A program made the translations under genes and the position numbers. Positions 60,707-64,000 of a stretch of DNA of 64,000 nucleotides are shown here, piece after piece; the stretch's first letter is position 1; each line of letters begins with the position of its first letter. This DNA is from Viola odorata (taxonomy: Eukaryota; Streptophyta; Magnoliopsida; Malpighiales; Violaceae), in contig OY829539.1 of assembly GCA_963691705.1 (NCBI GenBank), positions 65,074,327 to 65,138,326 on the forward strand, read 5' to 3'. Below the pieces are notes generated by a model. It had not been told where the DNA came from, did not search any database, and worked only from the letters and a program-made list of their open reading frames with translations.

Positions 60707-60986
60707 TAGGGGTGTAAGAAAATCGATTCGAACCGAAAACTGAACCGGAACCGGAGCATTTTGAACCGAACCGTAATTTTTCGATTCTGTTCGGTTCTGT
60801 CCCAAGAAGAACCGGACATTTTCGATTCTGTCCGATTTTGCCACTATCATAACCTGTAAATCGAACCGTAGAACCGAGAGAACCGAATTTTTTTATATAT
60901 ATTTAAATATACTATTAAATATTTGTATATGCATATTTATATCAAGTTAACACTTTGGCTCAGTGGCAAAAGGTTAAGTTTCCTCA
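60707..60986. mobile_element. Left part of a hAT element of the GGTTCGG type
   Basis: It starts TAGGGGTGTAAGAAAATCG with the GAACCGGAACCGG subterminal motifs of the element at 37757. It ends abruptly in a partial tRNA-like stretch (GGCTCAGTGGCAAAAGGTTA) where TGTTGCTACCCG begins. Confidence 0.6.
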
Positions 60987-62369
60987 CTGTTGCTACCCGA
61001 TTTTGGATTTTTTCTAGTTAAAACTTCTTCGCATTTTAATAGTTTCCTAAAGTTGCACTTCCCGCACAGTTGCTAGTTATTTTTATGTCTTGCGTTATTT
61101 AAATTTTATTTCGGACTCTTTCATATTTTTATTATTATTCTTCCCGTCTATTTCTTTACTATTATTTTATTTCGCCCTGTTAATTTATTTCGTTTAGTTT
61201 ATATTTTTATAGCTCGCAAATAAATTTTATCTAACCTTGAAATGAACTTTTCATAGCTTACTGGTTATTATTTATGTCACCTCATTTTTTTATAATTTTC
61301 TATGAAAGTTTTTTACGTTTGACAAATTTTTGTCGTACCAAAAGCTCGAGCCAAAAATATTACGCTCATATGAAATTAATTTGCATTAATGCAATTAATG
61401 CATTCTGCAAATTTGGCCACCTTTCCCTCGTGAAGGACAGCATCCTTATCAGGTTTGGCCTTGCTCTCCACGGCTTTCTCGATCCTTCCCCGGCCAAGAT
61501 CAACACAATGTCATATCAGTCCACTGTTCTCTTGGCCACCTCATCTTCTCCTCCACCGCCTCAACCAGCTATAAATAGTTATCCCTTGCTCTCGCTCAAG
61601 AGGGGATGGATACACACCTCTCGTTTGCATATCATCTCTCACTCTTCCACCCTCTCATAAAAGGCTTAGCATTTTGAATAAGCAAGAAAGAAGCATTAGC
61701 GAGTACGCCCAAAGCTTCGGCCCACCATCCAGTCATCAACCACCGTTCGTCACTGTAATTGTCCAAAAGCATTTGTCACAAGCAAAATACAAGGACGGGA
61801 CTATCATACTCAAATTTTCCACCCGAAGACATTCGCTTTCACCAGAAATCTCAGGGTAAAAAGCTTACCTTTAAAAGCCAAACTTTAAGTTTTAACGTTT
61901 TTCTGCAACTTTCTTTAAAAAATTAGTTCTTACGTGTTTGGTGAAAATGATGGCTGTTTGGCTTTCAAATGTTTTCTATTAACTCCATATATTAATTAAA
62001 TGTCCTTGTTTCACCGGATTGCTAACCAACTTGGTCGAATTTTGAGTTTCTGTTTAAATTAATTTAATTATGTTTTGCTTAAATTGGCACTGTGATTAAT
62101 TTCTTGCTTTGATGTGATTACATGATGGAATTGCTGCTGCTGTAAGCGTCCCTTTGATGGTGAAATTTTCGAGTTTAGGTGTCATTGGCCGGACCTTGGT
62201 CGCCGGCGACGTGAGCGGGCTGTTTTTTTAGAAAAAAACGGCCCTTTAGATTTTTGTGCCAGCCCTGCTGCTGGGCCCAGGTGAGGCGGAGGGGAGCTTG
62301 GCGCTGGGCGCCAAGCATGAGAGACGCTGGGCAGAGCAGGCTCAGCGTGGAGAGGAGAGTGATGGGCCG
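60987..62369 (+). mobile_element. LTR-like sequence, plus orientation
   Basis: It starts TGTTGCTACCCGATTTTGG, the same terminus as the minus-strand unit at 57921-60687, now facing the other way. CTATAAATAG at 61569-61578 followed by a pyrimidine-rich leader is typical of an LTR promoter. The right border is uncertain and no retroelement proteins were seen. Confidence 0.3.
61569..61578 (+). promoter_or_regulatory. TATA box, probably of an LTR
   Basis: CTATAAATAG lies within the LTR-like sequence, with a CT-rich leader after it. Confidence 0.4.
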
Positions 62370-62904
62370 GTGATAACACGCTTGTCGAGGGCACGATCAA
62401 ACAAATAATTACAACTTATCACATGCAACAAAATAGATTAAAGACAGTGGCAAGAGGATCGATCCACAGAGATTGGTGAAGACTTACACTAGACAAGGCC
62501 AGATTATAAAATAAAACAATAAAGGAAACAAAACAGAATTCAAGGGTTGGATGGAGAGAAACTGATTCAAGGTCTTGAATGAAATCACAGGACAAAAACA
62601 CGAAAAATAACAAACAGGGGGGTTTTACTTGACTAAAACAAGTCGTCCAAGAGAGATTGGGAGCTAACAATTCTAACTAAGAAAGTAGTGTTCGGGACCT
62701 TGAGTTGTCAATTCGGGGTCCCGAATGATAAAATAAAGCAAATCAGTGAACAAATTCAGAATTAATAAAACAGAAAGTGAAATAAGCACAAATAATCAGG
62801 TAGAGATGGTTCTTAGCAAAAGGTATTCTTGGGCTGCATTCGGGGTCCCGATCATCATCAGCACAGAAATATTCTACTTATGCATTGGGATAAATAAAAA
62901 AAAG
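62370..62904. other. Repeat-like sequence, not identified
   Basis: A stretch with GGCAAGAGGATCGATCCACA resembles dispersed plant retroelement sequence I have seen in intergenic DNA. GGGACC and GGGGTCCCGA motifs recur nearby at 62694 and 62717. No ends could be set. Confidence 0.25.
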
Positions 62905-64000
62905 TCCCTGCAGTCTAATTGATTGACTTTTTTCATCCCTTTGTTATTTTTAGTACTCCGAGTCAATAAAATGACTTTTCTCATCCCTCACCCTAACGCC
63001 GTCCGAAGTTTCCATCCGAGATCTGACGTGGCGCGACATGTCGCCTGACACGTGACCCCATTGCTGACGTGGCAGGCCACGTAATTTTTCTTTCTTTCCT
63101 TTTCTTTTCTTTCTTTTCCTTCCTTTTTCTTTTCTTTTTCTCTCTCTCTCTCTTCTTCTTCCCCAACCAGCTTCATCCCCACCTCCAAGAACTCTTTATT
63201 CTACATAATAAAAAGAACAACCAAATAATTAAAACCCCAAAATTCCTAACCTATCCTCATCTTCTTTTTCTCCTTTGTTTCCTGCAAAAACACATTCAAA
63301 TAGCAGCAACAAGGATTCCAATTCCATCATAGCAAAAAAAAACTCATTTATAAACTTAAAATGTAATTAAACTTAAAATTAATAATGCAAACATATAAAC
63401 TCATTTTTCTTTCTTTTCTATTTCTGGTTTGGATTTGGTGATGGTGAGCCGGCGGTTGTGTGGTGGTTGGGTGAGATGGAGATCGGTGCGGTTGACGTGG
63501 TGGTGGTTGAGGAGGTGCGGCGGTGGTTGGGTGAGGCCGGTTGGGTTTTGGTTGGCGGATCGAACCCATTACACAGCTCCGCGATCAAGCTATCTCCGCC
63601 CAACTTCTCGGCCATCAGCGGCAAGTGGTCGTGGAAATTCTGGGTTGGTGTGGAAGCCATTGATGGGTAATTAATTAATTGATTAATAAATCAGGTACCA
63701 AATGCTGCAATTAATTCAGGGCAAGATAGTTTAATTGATTAATTGTGGGTTTTTTTGTTTGTGAATTGTGAGTGAGGAAATGAGGAGATGGGAGTTCTTG
63801 GAGGTGGGGATGAAGCTGGTCGGGGAAGAAGAAGAGAGAAATAAAAAAAGAAAAGAAAAAGGAAGAAAAAGAAAAAGAAAAAGAAGAAAAGAAAAAAAAA
63901 AGAAAAAAAAGAAAAGGAAAAGAAAGAAAAATTACGTGGCCTGCCACGTCAGCAATGGGGTGACGTGTCAGGCGACGTGTCGTGCCACGTCAGATCTCGG
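62905..64000. mobile_element. Mutator-like element with gene cargo (Pack-MULE), right end outside the window
   Basis: Sequence from about 62905 to 63205 is repeated in inverse orientation from about 63790 to the window edge: for example GACGTGGCAGGCCACGTAAT at 63066 against its complement near 63932, and CCGAGATCTGACGTGG against the last bases. About 110 bp of the right repeat must lie beyond the edge. Between the repeats is a gene fragment (63431-63660). Pyrimidine-rich tracts lie inside each arm. Confidence 0.8.
63431..63660 (-). pseudogene. Captured 5' fragment of a PBP1/KIC-type EF-hand protein gene
   Basis: From the ATG at 63660 the frame reads QNFHDHLPLMAEKLGGDSLI then AELCNGF. This is the conserved N-terminus of plant PBP1 (PINOID-binding protein 1) and KIC, small single-EF-hand calcium sensors. 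After this the frame turns into unrelated proline/serine/threonine-rich sequence, so the EF-hand part is absent. It lies between the inverted arms of a MULE, so I infer transduplication. Confidence 0.72.

Noticed and set aside
61274..61660. 128-residue frame on the plus strand
   Set aside because: It straddles a TATA box and a pyrimidine-rich leader in LTR-like sequence, and has no family resemblance.
63069..63332. 87-residue hydrophobic frame on the plus strand
   Set aside because: It is coded by the TTTCTTT tract in the MULE arm; its mirror image appears at the other arm.

Overview
This is nuclear DNA from a flowering plant, most likely a eudicot. The genes have GT-AG introns and plant-specific families (VQ protein, DUF247, a CYP716/CYP718-type P450, plant-type HPPD). 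The spacers are AT-rich and packed with plant DNA transposons (hAT, Mutator-like, Stowaway, pogo/Lemi1-like). I cannot name the species.

Layout. 1-10.1 kb is a gene-bearing segment: an alpha/beta-hydrolase lipase-like gene (+, 1427-3295), a single-exon VQ-motif protein (-, 4082-4600) and a three-exon cytochrome P450 (+, 8099-10132). 12.2-15.9 kb holds a five-exon PGPP1-like phosphatidylglycerophosphate phosphatase (-) whose first exon carries an in-frame TAG. 16.9-18.0 kb has a Stowaway MITE and a hAT-like element inserted in the inverted repeat of an older small element. 18.7-29.1 kb is, on the minus strand, HPPD (4-hydroxyphenylpyruvate dioxygenase), a DUF247 protein, and a decayed C-terminal half of nucleoporin NUP160. 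From about 21.0 to 29.2 kb this block is present a second time, in the same orientation, at about 43.0-51.7 kb. The 13.8 kb between the copies holds nested transposons and relics: a MULE with a hAT in its right terminal repeat, a UMP-CMP kinase exon relict, a LINE tail split by a hAT, a ricesleeper-like transposase relict split by another hAT, and a second MULE. 51.7-64 kb is almost only repeats: MITEs, a 1.3-kb foldback, a pogo derivative, a large LTR-like unit, and at the right edge a MULE carrying the 5' end of a PBP1/KIC-type calcium-binding protein gene.

Most notable point. In both duplicate copies the last HPPD exon has no stop codon at the usual end of the enzyme. It reads through a linker of about 28 residues, in frame, into a complete DUF247 protein (continuous coding of 908 and 909 residues). 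The linker contains a conserved GTGAGT splice donor, and the first NUP160 exon begins directly after the DUF247 stop, in phase with that donor. So the HPPD transcripts could end as an HPPD-DUF247 fusion, or splice over DUF247. Iron ligands of HPPD and the body of DUF247 are intact in both copies, whereas both NUP160 parts are clearly broken. Exon coordinates come from reading splice sites and homology by eye; no search was run.
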